Positions 34,576-45,087 of a stretch of 64,000 nt of DNA are shown piece by piece (within the stretch, counting starts at the first letter, position 1; every line of letters starts with the position of its first letter). This DNA is from Hydrocarboniphaga sp965279055 (GTDB lineage Bacteria > Pseudomonadota > Gammaproteobacteria > Nevskiales > Nevskiaceae). The position numbers and the translations under genes are program-made. Location of the stretch: positions 3,906,001 to 3,970,000 of the forward strand of contig NZ_OZ257125.1 in NCBI RefSeq assembly GCF_965279055.1, given 5' to 3'. Below the pieces are notes generated by a model. That model was not told the origin of the DNA and did no database searches. It saw only the letters and a list, made by a program, of their open reading frames with translations.

Positions 34576-37383
34576 ATGAAAAACTTCCACCGTATCTGCC
34601 AATGCCTGGCGCTGACACTCCTGTCCGTCAGCATCGGCAGCAAAGCCGCGTCGTCGGCCAAATCGCTCCCGGCCGACGCCGCGCCCGATACGACCCGCTA
34701 CTCGATCACGCCGGCTCCGGCATGGGTGACACCGGCCGACGAAACTCCGGCGAAAACCGATCCGCGTGCGGCGATGCATTACCGCCTGATCGACTACCAG
34801 ACCCGTGTAGGCGAGCATGACACCACCGAATACGAACACGTGATCAGCGTCGTCGACCAGCAGGGCGGTCTGTCGTCGGCATCGCAGATCAACATCGAGT
34901 TCGACCCGAGCTTCCAGACGCTGAGTGTTCACCGTCTGCAGCTGATCCGCGGCGAGCAGCGCATCAACAAGCTCGAACGCCGCAGCATCAAGCTGCTGCA
35001 GCGTGAGACGCAGCTCGAACAACGTATGGTCGATGGCCGCGTGACCGCGTCGATCGTGCTCGACGATCTGCGTGTCGGTGACCAGGTCGATTACGAATAT
35101 TCGGTCAGCGGCCAGAACCCGGCATTCGCCGGGCGCTACGTGCGCAACCAGTGGATGATCGCGCAGCATGGGCCGACGGCGAGCTACCGCTACCGGCTGC
35201 TGGCACCGCCGTCGCGCGACATCCGCTACCGCGTCGGGCCCAGCGACGTGAGCGTCGACAGCCGGCTGCTCGGCACGATGCGCGAAACCGTTTTCCGGCG
35301 CCAGTCGGTGCCGCAGTTGAGCATCGCGCCGGCGGCCGACGCCTCGGCGGTTCCATCGCTGGAAATCCAGCTCAGCGAGTTTCGTGACTGGGCGGACGTC
35401 GCGCAATGGGGTCAGCAGTTGTTCGTCGAGGCGCCCGGCGTCACGACGGCACTCGACCGCAAGGCTGCCGAAATCCGCGCCGGCGGCGGCGACGCCGCAG
35501 CGCAGTTGCTGCGCACGCTGCAGTTCGTTCAAACCGAGATTCGCTACTTCGGCACCGAAATCGGGCCGAACACGCACCGCCCCGCCGCTCCGGCCAAAAT
35601 CCTCGAACAGCGCTTCGGCGACTGCAAGGACAAGATCGCGCTGCTGCTGGCCTTGCTGCGGCGTCTCGATCTGCCGGCGACGCCGGTGTTGGTGTCGACG
35701 GGGTACCGCAGCTACGCGGCGAACCTGCTGCCGAGCCCGCTGGCGTTCGATCACGTGATCGCCGCGGTCAGACTCGGCGATACCACTTACTGGCTCGACG
35801 GCACGCGCAATCACCAGACCGGCTCACTGGCCAACCGCCAGGCGCTGGGCTTCGGCAAGGGCCTGCCGCTGGACGCGGGCGTCAGCACGTTGGCGGACCT
35901 GCCGAGCATCTACACGCAGCTGCGCATGCGCGTCGACGACACTATCCGCATCAGCCGCTTCCGCGACGATCCGCAACTGGAATCGCGCATCACCTACCGC
36001 GGCAATCTGGCCGAAGGCCTGCGCGAGGCGCTGGGCGCGACCAACATCGACGATATCCGCACGCAAGTGAACCAGTCGTATCTGCGGCTCTATCCGAAGC
36101 TCAGCAGCAATGGCCCGGCGCGGATCGAAGAATCGCCGGACGACAACGCGCTGACGCTGATCCAGCAGTTTTCGCTGCCGCAGTTCTGGCGTTTTCCGGA
36201 GCAGCGCGCGCTGGTCGCCGACCTCAGCTACTGGAGCCTGCTCGAAGTGCTGCGCTTCCCTGCCGACCCGACGCGCCAGCAGGCCTTGGTGATTCCGCAG
36301 CCAGGCATCTTCGAGCACCGGCTGACGCTGGAGTACCCGGAGGACGTCTACAAGAGCGCCGGCTCCAAAACCTTCAACGACGGCGACTCGCACTACGCAT
36401 TCGACAGCACGCTGGAGGGCAAGCAGCGCAGCGTGGTCTACAGCGGCCGCCTGACGATGAAGGCCGAACGCGTCGAGTCCGGCGAATGGAAGGACTACAG
36501 CTCGCGCCTGGTCAAGCTGACGCCGCAGATCACGTTCACGACGGTGGTACCGGCGGTGGCGCTGGCCGACATGAACGGCGCTGCGCTGCAGAAAGCGGCC
36601 GACAAGGCGCTGCAACAGCGCAAGCCGAAGACCGGACGCAAGCCCCAGCAGGCCTCGCTACTGCAGATCGGCCTGCTGACGCTGCAACTGGACGCCGACC
36701 GGCTGTCGCCGGCGCTGCGTGCGCAAACGCTGAAGATGCGCGGTACCGAGCTGGACAATCTTGGCCAAAGTGACCTTGGCCAAGCCGATTTCGATGCGGC
36801 GCTGGTGCTGGCGCCGGACGACGAGGAGACGCGCAGTGCCGCAGCGGTCAACGCGTTTGCTCGCGGCGATTTCGCACGCGCGCGGGCACTCGAAACAGCG
36901 CTGCTCGACGAGCATCCGGGTAACTGGGAGGTGCGCTACAACCGCGCGATTTCCCACTATATGGCGCGGGACTATGCGGCCGCCCGACAGGACATCGAGG
37001 ACGTGCTGCGTGAACCCGCTGCGGTGCGCCGCGGCTATCCGCTGCTGTTCCTTTACCTGAGCGTGCGTGCCGGCGGCGGCGATGGCGCGGCCGCGCTGCA
37101 GCCCTACCTGATGCAGGCTCAGGATCTGCCCACGGACTGGCCGCGGCCGCTGATCGAGCGCTATCTCGGCAATGGCAGCGACTCGTCGGTGATCGACGCC
37201 GCCGAAGCGGGCAAGCCGCAGGACGAGCGCCTTTGCGAAGCCTATTTCTATATGGCCGAACAGCATCTGGCCGACGGCGACCCACGCCAGGCACGGCGCT
37301 ATTTCGAAAAGGCGATCGACCAGCAGGTCACCGAATACACCGAGCACGGCGCATCGCAGATGGAACTCGCGCGGCTGAAATGA
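34576..37383 (+). CDS. DUF3857 / transglutaminase-like protein with TPR tail
   Basis: The ATG at 34576 gives 935 residues with a signal peptide (about 1-25). A DUF3857 beta domain (about 65-270) precedes a transglutaminase-like core with the full triad: Cys350 in RFGDCKDK, His393 in FDHVIA and Asp408 in YWLDGT. A beta region follows, and the last 270 residues are TPR-like helices (LGQSDLGQADFDAALVLAPDD). Such exported proteins may act as cysteine proteases or amidases, but none of this group has a settled role. Confidence 0.83.
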   Translation: MKNFHRICQCLALTLLSVSIGSKAASSAKSLPADAAPDTTRYSITPAPAWVTPADETPAKTDPRAAMHYRLIDYQTRVGEHDTTEYEHVISVVDQQGGLSSASQINIEFDPSFQTLSVHRLQLIRGEQRINKLERRSIKLLQRETQLEQRMVDGRVTASIVLDDLRVGDQVDYEYSVSGQNPAFAGRYVRNQWMIAQHGPTASYRYRLLAPPSRDIRYRVGPSDVSVDSRLLGTMRETVFRRQSVPQLSIAPAADASAVPSLEIQLSEFRDWADVAQWGQQLFVEAPGVTTALDRKAAEIRAGGGDAAAQLLRTLQFVQTEIRYFGTEIGPNTHRPAAPAKILEQRFGDCKDKIALLLALLRRLDLPATPVLVSTGYRSYAANLLPSPLAFDHVIAAVRLGDTTYWLDGTRNHQTGSLANRQALGFGKGLPLDAGVSTLADLPSIYTQLRMRVDDTIRISRFRDDPQLESRITYRGNLAEGLREALGATNIDDIRTQVNQSYLRLYPKLSSNGPARIEESPDDNALTLIQQFSLPQFWRFPEQRALVADLSYWSLLEVLRFPADPTRQQALVIPQPGIFEHRLTLEYPEDVYKSAGSKTFNDGDSHYAFDSTLEGKQRSVVYSGRLTMKAERVESGEWKDYSSRLVKLTPQITFTTVVPAVALADMNGAALQKAADKALQQRKPKTGRKPQQASLLQIGLLTLQLDADRLSPALRAQTLKMRGTELDNLGQSDLGQADFDAALVLAPDDEETRSAAAVNAFARGDFARARALETALLDEHPGNWEVRYNRAISHYMARDYAAARQDIEDVLREPAAVRRGYPLLFLYLSVRAGGGDGAAALQPYLMQAQDLPTDWPRPLIERYLGNGSDSSVIDAAEAGKPQDERLCEAYFYMAEQHLADGDPRQARRYFEKAIDQQVTEYTEHGASQMELARLK

Positions 37384-37407
37384 ACGTGCCTGGGGCGGCG
37401 GCCTGAC

Positions 37408-38154
<747 letters not shown>

Positions 38155-38199
38155 GTGGCTCTCGATATGGGGCAGTGATCGAGATCGTAAACTACGAAG

Positions 38200-38457
38200 A
38201 TGAACTGTCGTTCCCACTGCGGGGCCTGCTGCACCGCGCCGTCGATCAACTCGCCGATTCCCGGCATGCCCGACGGCAAGCCGGCCGGCGTGCGCTGCGT
38301 TCAGCTCGACGAGGCACAGCGCTGCAAGCTGTTCGGTGATCCACGGCGGCCAGCGTTCTGCGGATCACTGCAGCCGGAGGCGGCGATGTGCGGCGGCTCG
38401 CGGGCCGAGGCGATGGCCTATCTGGGGAATCTGGAGCAGCTGACTCGGCCAGCGTGA
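38200..38457 (+). CDS. YkgJ-type cysteine-cluster protein
   Basis: The protein has 85 residues with CRSHCGACC at the N-terminus, then CVQLDEAQRC, FCGSLQPE and MC. The spacing matches the YkgJ/UPF0153 family of putative zinc- or iron-binding small proteins. The role is unknown. It is divergent from the SDR gene with a 45-base gap, and its TGA is immediately followed by a REP element. Confidence 0.8.
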   Translation: MNCRSHCGACCTAPSINSPIPGMPDGKPAGVRCVQLDEAQRCKLFGDPRRPAFCGSLQPEAAMCGGSRAEAMAYLGNLEQLTRPA

Positions 38458-38517
38458 GTCGCGGATGGGATCCGCTCCTACAGCATGGAACCTGTAGGAG
38501 CGGATCCTATCCGCGAC
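38458..38517. repeat. REP family A, outward pair with unlike arms
   Basis: GTCGCGGATGGGATCCGCTC plus CTACA, then after ten bases TGTAGGAGCGGATCCTATCC plus GCGAC. The same two-base arm difference is seen at 24410. It lies between convergent genes. Confidence 0.9.
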
Positions 38518-38523
38518 CGCGAA

Positions 38524-39897
38524 CTACAAGGGCTTGAGCAACAGATCCGTCTGCGTCAGCCGCCGCTTCTTCGTCGCGAAATAAAATCCGAGGCTGACGA
38601 CGAACAGCGCGACGAACAGGCCGAACACGATCTGGTTGTAGTAGATCATCGTCACCAGGCACAGCACCGCCAGCACCAGCGCCACCGCCGGGAAGAACGG
38701 ATACAGCGGTGCCTTGAACGGACGCGCCAGCGCCGGCTCGCTCTTGCGCAGCTTGAACAGGCTCAGCATCGAGATGATGTACAGCACGATCGCGCCGAAC
38801 ACCGACATCGTCACGATGTTCGAGGTCAAGGTGATGCCGCCGATCTGGATCAGCGTGTCCGAGTAGATCGCGGCGATGCCGATCACGCCGCCGGCCAGGA
38901 TCGCCCACACCGGCGTCTTCAGCTTGGGATGCACCTGCGCAAAAAACGGCGGCAGATAGCCGGCGCGCGACATCGCGAAGATCTGCCGCGAGTAGCCCAT
39001 GATGATGCCGTGGAAGCTCGCGATCAGGCCGAACAGGCCGATCCAGATCAGCATGTGCAGCCAGCCGCTGGATTCGCCGACGATCATCTTCATCGCCTCC
39101 GGCAACGGCTTGTCGGTCTTGGCCAGCAGGCTCCAGTCACCGCTGCCGCCGGCGAAAATCATCACGCCGAAGGCCAGCACCACCAGGGTCAGAATGCCGG
39201 CGATATAGGCCTGCGGCACGACCTTGGTCGGGTTCTTCACTTCCTCGGCGGCCATCGCCGCGCCTTCGATCGCCAGGAAAAACCAGATCGCGAACGGCAC
39301 CGCGGCGATGATGCCGCCCCAGGCCGCCGGCGTGAACTCGGCGCTGCCGGCCCAGCCGTTGGCGGCGAAGTTGCTCCAGGAGAAGCCCGGTGCGACCACG
39401 CCCATGAACACCAGGAGTTCGAAAATCGCCAGCAAGGTGATGAACAGCTCGAAGGTCGCGGCAATGGTCACGCCGGCGATGTTCAGCGCCATGAACACCA
39501 GGTAGGCGCCGACCGCGATGGTCTTCACCTCGAGCGCCGGAAACTGGAAGTTGATGTAGGCGCCGATGGTCAGCGCGATCGCCGGCGGCGCGAACACGAA
39601 CTCGATCAGGGTCGCGAAGCCGGCGACGAAACCGCCGAACGGCCCGAACGCGCGATAGCTGTAGGCGAACGGCCCGCCGGCATGCGGGATCGCCGTGGTC
39701 AGCTCGGTGAAGCTGAAAATGAAGGTGGTGTACATCACCGCGACGAATACCGTCGTCAGCAGAAAACCCAAAGTGCCGGCCGACGCCCAGCCATAGCTCC
39801 AGCCGAAATACTCGCCGGAAATGACCAGGCCCACCGCCAGGCCCCACAGATGCAGCCCGCTCAAGCTGCGCTTGAGCTCCGTCTTGCCCTGTTCCAT
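38524..39897 (-). CDS. eat: Amino acid/ethanolamine permease (APC superfamily)
   Basis: The ATG at 39897 gives 457 residues and twelve membrane helices. LWGLAVGLVISGEYFGWSYG and IPHAGGPFAYSYRAFGPFGG are typical of the ethanolamine permease (Eat) branch of the APC superfamily. AIEGAAMAAEEVKNPTKVVP is the conserved loop after helix 6. No ethanolamine ammonia-lyase gene is in the window, so substrate rests on similarity alone. REP pairs flank the gene on both sides. Confidence 0.83.
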   Translation of the reverse strand: MEQGKTELKRSLSGLHLWGLAVGLVISGEYFGWSYGWASAGTLGFLLTTVFVAVMYTTFIFSFTELTTAIPHAGGPFAYSYRAFGPFGGFVAGFATLIEFVFAPPAIALTIGAYINFQFPALEVKTIAVGAYLVFMALNIAGVTIAATFELFITLLAIFELLVFMGVVAPGFSWSNFAANGWAGSAEFTPAAWGGIIAAVPFAIWFFLAIEGAAMAAEEVKNPTKVVPQAYIAGILTLVVLAFGVMIFAGGSGDWSLLAKTDKPLPEAMKMIVGESSGWLHMLIWIGLFGLIASFHGIIMGYSRQIFAMSRAGYLPPFFAQVHPKLKTPVWAILAGGVIGIAAIYSDTLIQIGGITLTSNIVTMSVFGAIVLYIISMLSLFKLRKSEPALARPFKAPLYPFFPAVALVLAVLCLVTMIYYNQIVFGLFVALFVVSLGFYFATKKRRLTQTDLLLKPL

Positions 39898-39950
39898 CTG
39901 CCGCTCCCTTTGTTGTGTTTGGGGAGTGCGATGCAACGAGCAAGCCACCG

Positions 39951-40007
39951 ATCGCGGGCAAGCCCGCTCCTACACGCCGCCGTTGTAGGAGCGGGCTTGC
40001 CCGCGAC
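39951..40007. repeat. REP family A, outward pair (CTTGCC subtype)
   Basis: ATCGCGGGCAAGCCCGCTCC plus TACA, then TGTAGGAGCGGGCTTGCCCG plus CGAC. It lies between the M1 peptidase stop and the permease start, same strand. Confidence 0.9.
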
Positions 40008-40015
40008 CCGTGGGA

Positions 40016-41896
40016 TCAGGATTTCTTGAACAGCCTCGCCACCGTCTCGGCCGCGATCGGGTGATAACCGTCCCGGGCTTTCGCGAACGTCTTCTCGGCG
40101 AACGCGCGGCCGCCTGGCTGGGCGATCCACGCGCGATACACCGGCTCAAGCAACCGCATGCGGCCGACGCTCTGCACGTAGCCTGCCGCGGCCGGCCACT
40201 GCGCGCGGTCGCCGCCGGCGATCGCCAGCCGGAACCAGCTGCCGGCCAGGATCGCGTTGCGGCTCTTGCTCAGGCCGAACTGCTGGTCCAGCGCCTGCAG
40301 CTGCGCCAGGCTGATCGAGGCCGGCATCGTGTCGAGAAAATGCTGCCACTGCTGCACCGCCCAGTCGGCGGTCGGCAGCGCCTCGGTCTTCAGGCTGCCG
40401 GCGAGCCAGGCGGCGCGCGTGGCCTCGACCTGGGTGAAGGCATCGGACTTCGGCAGCACCGCGTAGGCCGGCAGCTGCGGCGCCTGCAGCCATTCGTCGA
40501 TCTGCGCGGTGCTGACCTTGCCCGGATTCTGTGCGAGCAAATGCTCGTTCAAGTAGGCGACGAACTGCGCAGTGCTCGCACTCTTGAACGCGTGATCGTC
40601 GAACCAGCCGCGCAGGAACCGATCGAAGGCCGGACGGCCTACTTGAGTCTCCAGCCAGACCAGGAACAGCGCGCCGTGCTCGTAGGGCACGCTGCTGAAA
40701 ACCTCGTCGGGATCGCGTGCCGGCGTCGCGCGCAGCAGCGCGCGATCGGCGGCTTCGGCGTGCTCCTCGGCATCGCGCAGATCCTGCAGGCCTAGCACTC
40801 TTTCCATGTCGGCAAACGCTGCGCCGAACTGCGCCTCGTTCAGGCGGTTGGTCAGATACGTGGTGAAACCCTCGTTGAGCCAGAAATCGCTCCAGGTCGC
40901 GTTGGTCACCAGGTTGCCGGACCAGCTGTGCGACAGCTCGTGGGTGATCAGCGACACCAGCTTGCGGTCGCCGGTGATCACCGTCGGCGTGGCGAACGTC
41001 AGCCGCGGATTTTCCATGCCGCCGTAAGGGAAGCTCGGCGGCAGGATCAGCAGGTCGTAGCGACCCCAGCGGTAAGAGCCGTAAAGCGCCTCCGCCAGAT
41101 CCATGGTCTTTTCGGTTTCGGCGAATTCATACGCAGCGCGATCCAGCATCGCCGGCTCGGCGTAAACGCCGGTGCGGGCGCCCGTGCTTTTGAATGCGAT
41201 GTCGCCGACCGCAAGCGCGATCAGATAGCTCGGGATCGCCTGCGGCATGTCGAATTCCCAGGCGCCGTCGGCAGCGGGCTGCTCGTGCATCTGCGCGCTC
41301 ATGACGGCACGCAAGGCTTTCGGCGCGAAGATCCGCGCCTGGTAAGGCGCGCGCACCAGCGGCGTGTCCTGCAGCGGGATCCAGCTGCGCGCATGGATCG
41401 CCTGCGACTGCGTGAACAAAAACGGCAGCTTCTTGCCGGAGGTCTGCGCCGGCGTCAGCCACTGCAGCGCCGACGCGGTCGAGGCGCTGTGATACCGGAT
41501 GCGCACGCGCTGCGCGTCCAGCGGCAGGTCGATGCTGAGCTTGGAGCCGAGCACGGCGTCGCGCGCGGCGAGCAGATAAGCGGCTTTTTTCCAGGCTTTT
41601 CCGTCGGTCGAACTGTCGACGTCGGTGATCGTCAGATCGCGCGTATCCAGCAGCAGCTCGCGCGCGGCCGGATCGACATGCGCGATCTGCAGCTCGCTGC
41701 TGCCGATCAGGCGCTTGCGGTCGAAGTCGACGCTGAGCTGCAGCGCGACGTTGGTGACTTTCAGCTGAGACGGGTTGGCATAGCTGTGCGGATCGCGATC
41801 GGGCAACGGCGGCTCCGCGGCGCGCGCGAGCACCGAGGACATCAACAGCGCCGCGGCCAGCACAACGCGCCTTGCATCGTTCTTCGACAAGAGCAT
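40016..41896 (-). CDS. M1 family aminopeptidase (leukotriene A4 hydrolase-like)
   Basis: The ATG at 41896 overlaps the TesB stop by one base (TGATG) and gives 626 residues; a GTG one codon earlier is possible. A signal peptide ends near AARA (about 27). GGMEN (292-296) binds the substrate N-terminus, and HELSH (319-323) with Glu342 in NEGF is the HExxHx18E zinc site. The C-terminal helical domain is the LTA4-hydrolase type. It probably trims peptides in the periplasm, fitting the peptide-use genes further along. Confidence 0.9.
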   Translation of the reverse strand: MLLSKNDARRVVLAAALLMSSVLARAAEPPLPDRDPHSYANPSQLKVTNVALQLSVDFDRKRLIGSSELQIAHVDPAARELLLDTRDLTITDVDSSTDGKAWKKAAYLLAARDAVLGSKLSIDLPLDAQRVRIRYHSASTASALQWLTPAQTSGKKLPFLFTQSQAIHARSWIPLQDTPLVRAPYQARIFAPKALRAVMSAQMHEQPAADGAWEFDMPQAIPSYLIALAVGDIAFKSTGARTGVYAEPAMLDRAAYEFAETEKTMDLAEALYGSYRWGRYDLLILPPSFPYGGMENPRLTFATPTVITGDRKLVSLITHELSHSWSGNLVTNATWSDFWLNEGFTTYLTNRLNEAQFGAAFADMERVLGLQDLRDAEEHAEAADRALLRATPARDPDEVFSSVPYEHGALFLVWLETQVGRPAFDRFLRGWFDDHAFKSASTAQFVAYLNEHLLAQNPGKVSTAQIDEWLQAPQLPAYAVLPKSDAFTQVEATRAAWLAGSLKTEALPTADWAVQQWQHFLDTMPASISLAQLQALDQQFGLSKSRNAILAGSWFRLAIAGGDRAQWPAAAGYVQSVGRMRLLEPVYRAWIAQPGGRAFAEKTFAKARDGYHPIAAETVARLFKKS

Positions 41897-42768
41897 CACT
41901 TGGACTCCGTGATCCAGCGCGCCATGCCTTCCTGCGCGGTGCTCGCGACCAGCATGCCGTCGCGCGTGTAGATGCTGCCGAACGAAAAGCCACGGCCGTT
42001 CTGACTCGATGGCGAATCGATCGTGTAGAGCAGCCAGTCGTCGACGCGCGCATCGCGGTGGAACCAGATGGCGTGATCGATCGAGGCCATGCGCATGTCC
42101 GGGTTCAACGGCCCCTTGCCATGCGGCAGGATCGACGTGCCCAGCGGGCCGAAATCAGACGCATAGGCGAGCACGCAGCGGTGGATCGTCGGGTCGTCCG
42201 GCAGCTTGTCGATAGTGCGCAGCCAGAACGCGCTGTGCGGCGGCTTGGGCGCGTGATCGAACAGGTCCTGGTGCTCGACGTGGCGCATGTCGAACAGCGT
42301 GTCCTGCGACAGGAACTGGCGCAGCCGCGGGTTCGGGTCCTTGAGCTGGTCCAGCAGCTTCAGGCGCACGTCGCGCTCGCTGGGAAGCGCCTCGGGCGGC
42401 GGCACCTGCGGCATCGACGACTGATGCTCGCCGCCGGCCTCGGGCTTCTGGAACGAGGCGATCAGGCTCAGGATCACCTGGCCGTGCTGGATCGCCTGCA
42501 CGCGTCGCGTGGTGAAGCTGCGGCCGTCGCGCACCGGGTCGACTTCGTAAATGATCGGGTGGCTCATGTCACCGGGGCGCAGAAAATAGGCGTGCAGAGA
42601 ATGCACCACGCCCTCCTTGACGGTGCGCTGGCCGGCGACCAGCGCCTGGCTGACGACCTGGCCGCCGTAGACGCTGCGCCCGCCGAGATCGCGCGACAGG
42701 CCGCGGAACAGATGGTCGTCGATGACTTCGAGGTCGAGCAGGTCGACCAGTTCCTGAATGCGGCTCAT
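41896..42768 (-). CDS. tesB: Acyl-CoA thioesterase II
   Basis: The 290-residue double hot-dog protein has GGQVVSQALVAGQRTV and LHAYFLRPGD in the first half, and LAYASDFGPLGT with MASIDHAIWFHR in the second. The Asp/Thr/Gln catalytic group of TesB maps to these blocks. It hydrolyses medium- and long-chain acyl-CoAs. It is translationally coupled to the M1 peptidase gene and divergent from a FadE-like gene, making a fatty-acid-related region. Confidence 0.9.
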   Translation of the reverse strand: MSRIQELVDLLDLEVIDDHLFRGLSRDLGGRSVYGGQVVSQALVAGQRTVKEGVVHSLHAYFLRPGDMSHPIIYEVDPVRDGRSFTTRRVQAIQHGQVILSLIASFQKPEAGGEHQSSMPQVPPPEALPSERDVRLKLLDQLKDPNPRLRQFLSQDTLFDMRHVEHQDLFDHAPKPPHSAFWLRTIDKLPDDPTIHRCVLAYASDFGPLGTSILPHGKGPLNPDMRMASIDHAIWFHRDARVDDWLLYTIDSPSSQNGRGFSFGSIYTRDGMLVASTAQEGMARWITESK

Positions 42769-42850
42769 GGGGGTTCTGCGGCTGAAAGGGAATGTGCAAC
42801 TTTAACAAACGGCCCTGATCGGATTTCTCTTCCCGCGTCTCTCCCTCTCT

Positions 42851-42951
42851 CCGTTGCACCCGAGTAGCCGCTTGCGGTGTATCGAGGGGCGCCTGCGCCC
42901 TTTGTCCGATCCCTCGATACGCGGGCAAGCCCGCTACTCGGGAGGAGCGGA
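42851..42951. repeat. Repeat family B with a REP family A hairpin core
   Basis: One arm has ACCCGAGTA, GCCGCTTGCGGT and GTATCGAGGG. The other has CCCTCGATAC, GCGGGCAAGCCCGC (the family A core) and TACTCGGGAGG. Unusually, it lies between divergent genes, tesB and the FadE-like gene. Confidence 0.82.
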
Positions 42952-43041
42952 GTGTCGTAGAGCCTGTCGGCCCGGCGGATACGCACCGGCGCATGAAGTA
43001 TCCTGCCCCCTCGCCCATCCGGCCTTATCGGAGATCGAACG

Positions 43042-45087
43042 TTGCTCTGGCTGTTGCTGTTGATGACGACGAGCCTGGCGCTGGCCTGGCACCGCGCCGG
43101 CCTGCGCCTGACCACGGCCGCTTACGCCGCGCTGCTGCTGGCCTACGGCGTGTTCGGCGGATCGCTGGCGCTGTTCGGCCTCGGCCTGCTGCTGTTCGCC
43201 GCGCTGTTCGTGCCGCTGAGCCTGCCGACCTTGCGCGAAGAATGGCTGACGCGGCCGCTGCTGGATCACTTTCAGCGCCGGCTGCCGAGCGCGCCGCTGG
43301 GCGTCATCGACGACGGCGGCGCCGCCGGCAACCGGCTGATCTTCACCGAAGGCAGTGAGCTGCTGCCGCCGGCGAGCGGCCGGGACGCCGATGCGCAGCG
43401 CGAAGACGGCGCGATCCAGGCGCGGCAGCCGCGCGCCGTCAGCCTGCGCAGCGAATTGCGCGTCCAGGCCTGCGACCCGCAGCAGCGGGTCGCCGCGCGC
43501 CAGCGGCTGCTGAACGAGGCCGTCGCCGCGATGCTGCTGCAGCACGCCAGCGAGACGCAGCGCGCCGATCTGTTGCCGCAACTGGCTTCCGGCCGGCTGC
43601 GCATCGCCTTGGCGACGCAGTCGCGCTGGGGCACCGGCAGCGAGCGCGCCACGGTCGCACGCGGCATCTGGAAAGGCCGCGAAACCCTGGGCCTGTTGCT
43701 GGATTGCGACGTGCTGATCGACCAGGCGCTGCTCGCCGGCGACGCCAGCGAATACCTGATCGCGGCGCGCGTGCGCGATCCTGAAGCCCTGCTGGGCGAA
43801 GGCGCACCCGATCGCGGCGTGGCGCTGTTGCGCGTGCCGGCTGCGCTGGCCGGCCTGCAGCGCCGCGTGATCACGCCGCATTGCCTTCAGGTCGGTGCGC
43901 GCCAGCTGTTCGTCGGCATCGATCGCGTGATCGGCGATGCCGACGGCGTCGGCCGCGGCGAGGCCGCGCTGCAGACCGCGCAGATCGCACTCAGCGCCGG
44001 CCTGCTCGCGATCGACAGCGCGATCGCCGCGCAGGCGCTGCTGGCCACCAGCCTGGATCTGCGCCTGGCCGAATTCCATCGCCTGCCGCTGGCATCGGCC
44101 GGCGGTCGCCGCACGCTGGTCGAAGCGGCGCTCGACGCCTACGGCCTCGATGTCGGCAGCCAGCTGCTGACGCGGCTGATCGATGCGCGACGCGCATCGC
44201 CGCAGATCGCCGCGCTGGCGCGCGGTGATGCCGACGCGATCGAAGTCCGGACCCTGGCCGCCTCGCTGCTGCCGAAAGTGCAGGCCTGCTTCGCTGCTGC
44301 CGCGGCCACGCCTTACGGCGTCGCGTTGCCCTTGTTCGACGCCGCATTCTGGGACGCGCTAGGCGAAGTGCTGGCGCACCAGACGCATGCCGGCCTGCAG
44401 GCGATCAGCGACGGCCGCATCAACGGCGGCATCAACCGCCATCGCCAGCATTTGCAGCGTTATCGCGCCGCGCTGGCCTGCTGCGGCGACGCGCTGCTGC
44501 TGGAGCGCGAGCCGCCGAACGCCGGCAGCGCCGCGCTGAGCGCGCTGGCCGAGGCCTATGCGCAGACCTTGAACCTGTTCGCCGCGCTGCAGGCGCACAG
44601 TGACGCCGGCCTGCCGCGCAACGACGAGCTGCTGCTCGACGCCTACTGCGAGCGCTGCGGTCGGCGCATCGAAGAGGCGCTCGACAGCTACCTGCAATCG
44701 CAGCGCCGGCTACGTCGGCGCATCGGCCTGCAGGTTCTGCTGCTGCCGCTGGGCCGGCTCGCACGCAAGCCCGACGACGCGCGTTACGCGCAGCTTGCCG
44801 ACATGATCCAGAACGCCGGTCCGGTGCGCGACCGGCTGTTCGCCGGCCTGGCGCCGCCGTCGGCGCTGATCGCGCGCTTGCAGGCCGCGATCGACACCGC
44901 CGCGCCCGCGCAGCGCCGACTGCTGCAGGGCGTCGACGCCGGCGAGCTGCAGGCGGGCTTTCCGCTGGAACAGATCGTCGACGCGGTGCGGCTGAAAATG
45001 ATCACGGCGCAGCAGGCCGACGCGCTGCGCGCGGTCTACAACCTCGGTGAAGACTGGCGGTTTTCGAGTGACAGGAGTCCTGCATGA
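43042..45087 (+). CDS. Shortened, divergent FadE-like protein, probable non-dehydrogenase
   Basis: The 681 residues follow the plan of enterobacterial FadE (about 814). Two N-terminal membrane helices (1-20, 25-60) and a FADE-like LREEWLTRPLLDHFQRRLP stretch come first. LLQHASETQRADLLPQLASG (165-184) and RDPEALLGEGAPDRGVALL (245-263) match the FadE middle beta domain, and residues 470-665 match its DUF1974 C-terminal part. Between about 305 and 400 only a short segment replaces the last catalytic helical domain, and the FAD/catalytic-base block (EGANILTRSM... in FadE) is not found. The first helical domain is also short. The frame is intact, so it is not a pseudogene. Loss of dehydrogenase activity is inferred. 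The SRPBCC gene overlaps by four bases. Confidence 0.62.
   Translation: MLWLLLLMTTSLALAWHRAGLRLTTAAYAALLLAYGVFGGSLALFGLGLLLFAALFVPLSLPTLREEWLTRPLLDHFQRRLPSAPLGVIDDGGAAGNRLIFTEGSELLPPASGRDADAQREDGAIQARQPRAVSLRSELRVQACDPQQRVAARQRLLNEAVAAMLLQHASETQRADLLPQLASGRLRIALATQSRWGTGSERATVARGIWKGRETLGLLLDCDVLIDQALLAGDASEYLIAARVRDPEALLGEGAPDRGVALLRVPAALAGLQRRVITPHCLQVGARQLFVGIDRVIGDADGVGRGEAALQTAQIALSAGLLAIDSAIAAQALLATSLDLRLAEFHRLPLASAGGRRTLVEAALDAYGLDVGSQLLTRLIDARRASPQIAALARGDADAIEVRTLAASLLPKVQACFAAAAATPYGVALPLFDAAFWDALGEVLAHQTHAGLQAISDGRINGGINRHRQHLQRYRAALACCGDALLLEREPPNAGSAALSALAEAYAQTLNLFAALQAHSDAGLPRNDELLLDAYCERCGRRIEEALDSYLQSQRRLRRRIGLQVLLLPLGRLARKPDDARYAQLADMIQNAGPVRDRLFAGLAPPSALIARLQAAIDTAAPAQRRLLQGVDAGELQAGFPLEQIVDAVRLKMITAQQADALRAVYNLGEDWRFSSDRSPA

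Noticed and set aside
43042..45087. Pseudogene call for the FadE-like gene
   Set aside because: There are no stops or frameshifts over 681 codons, codon use is like that of neighbours and the next gene is translationally coupled, so a maintained protein is more likely.
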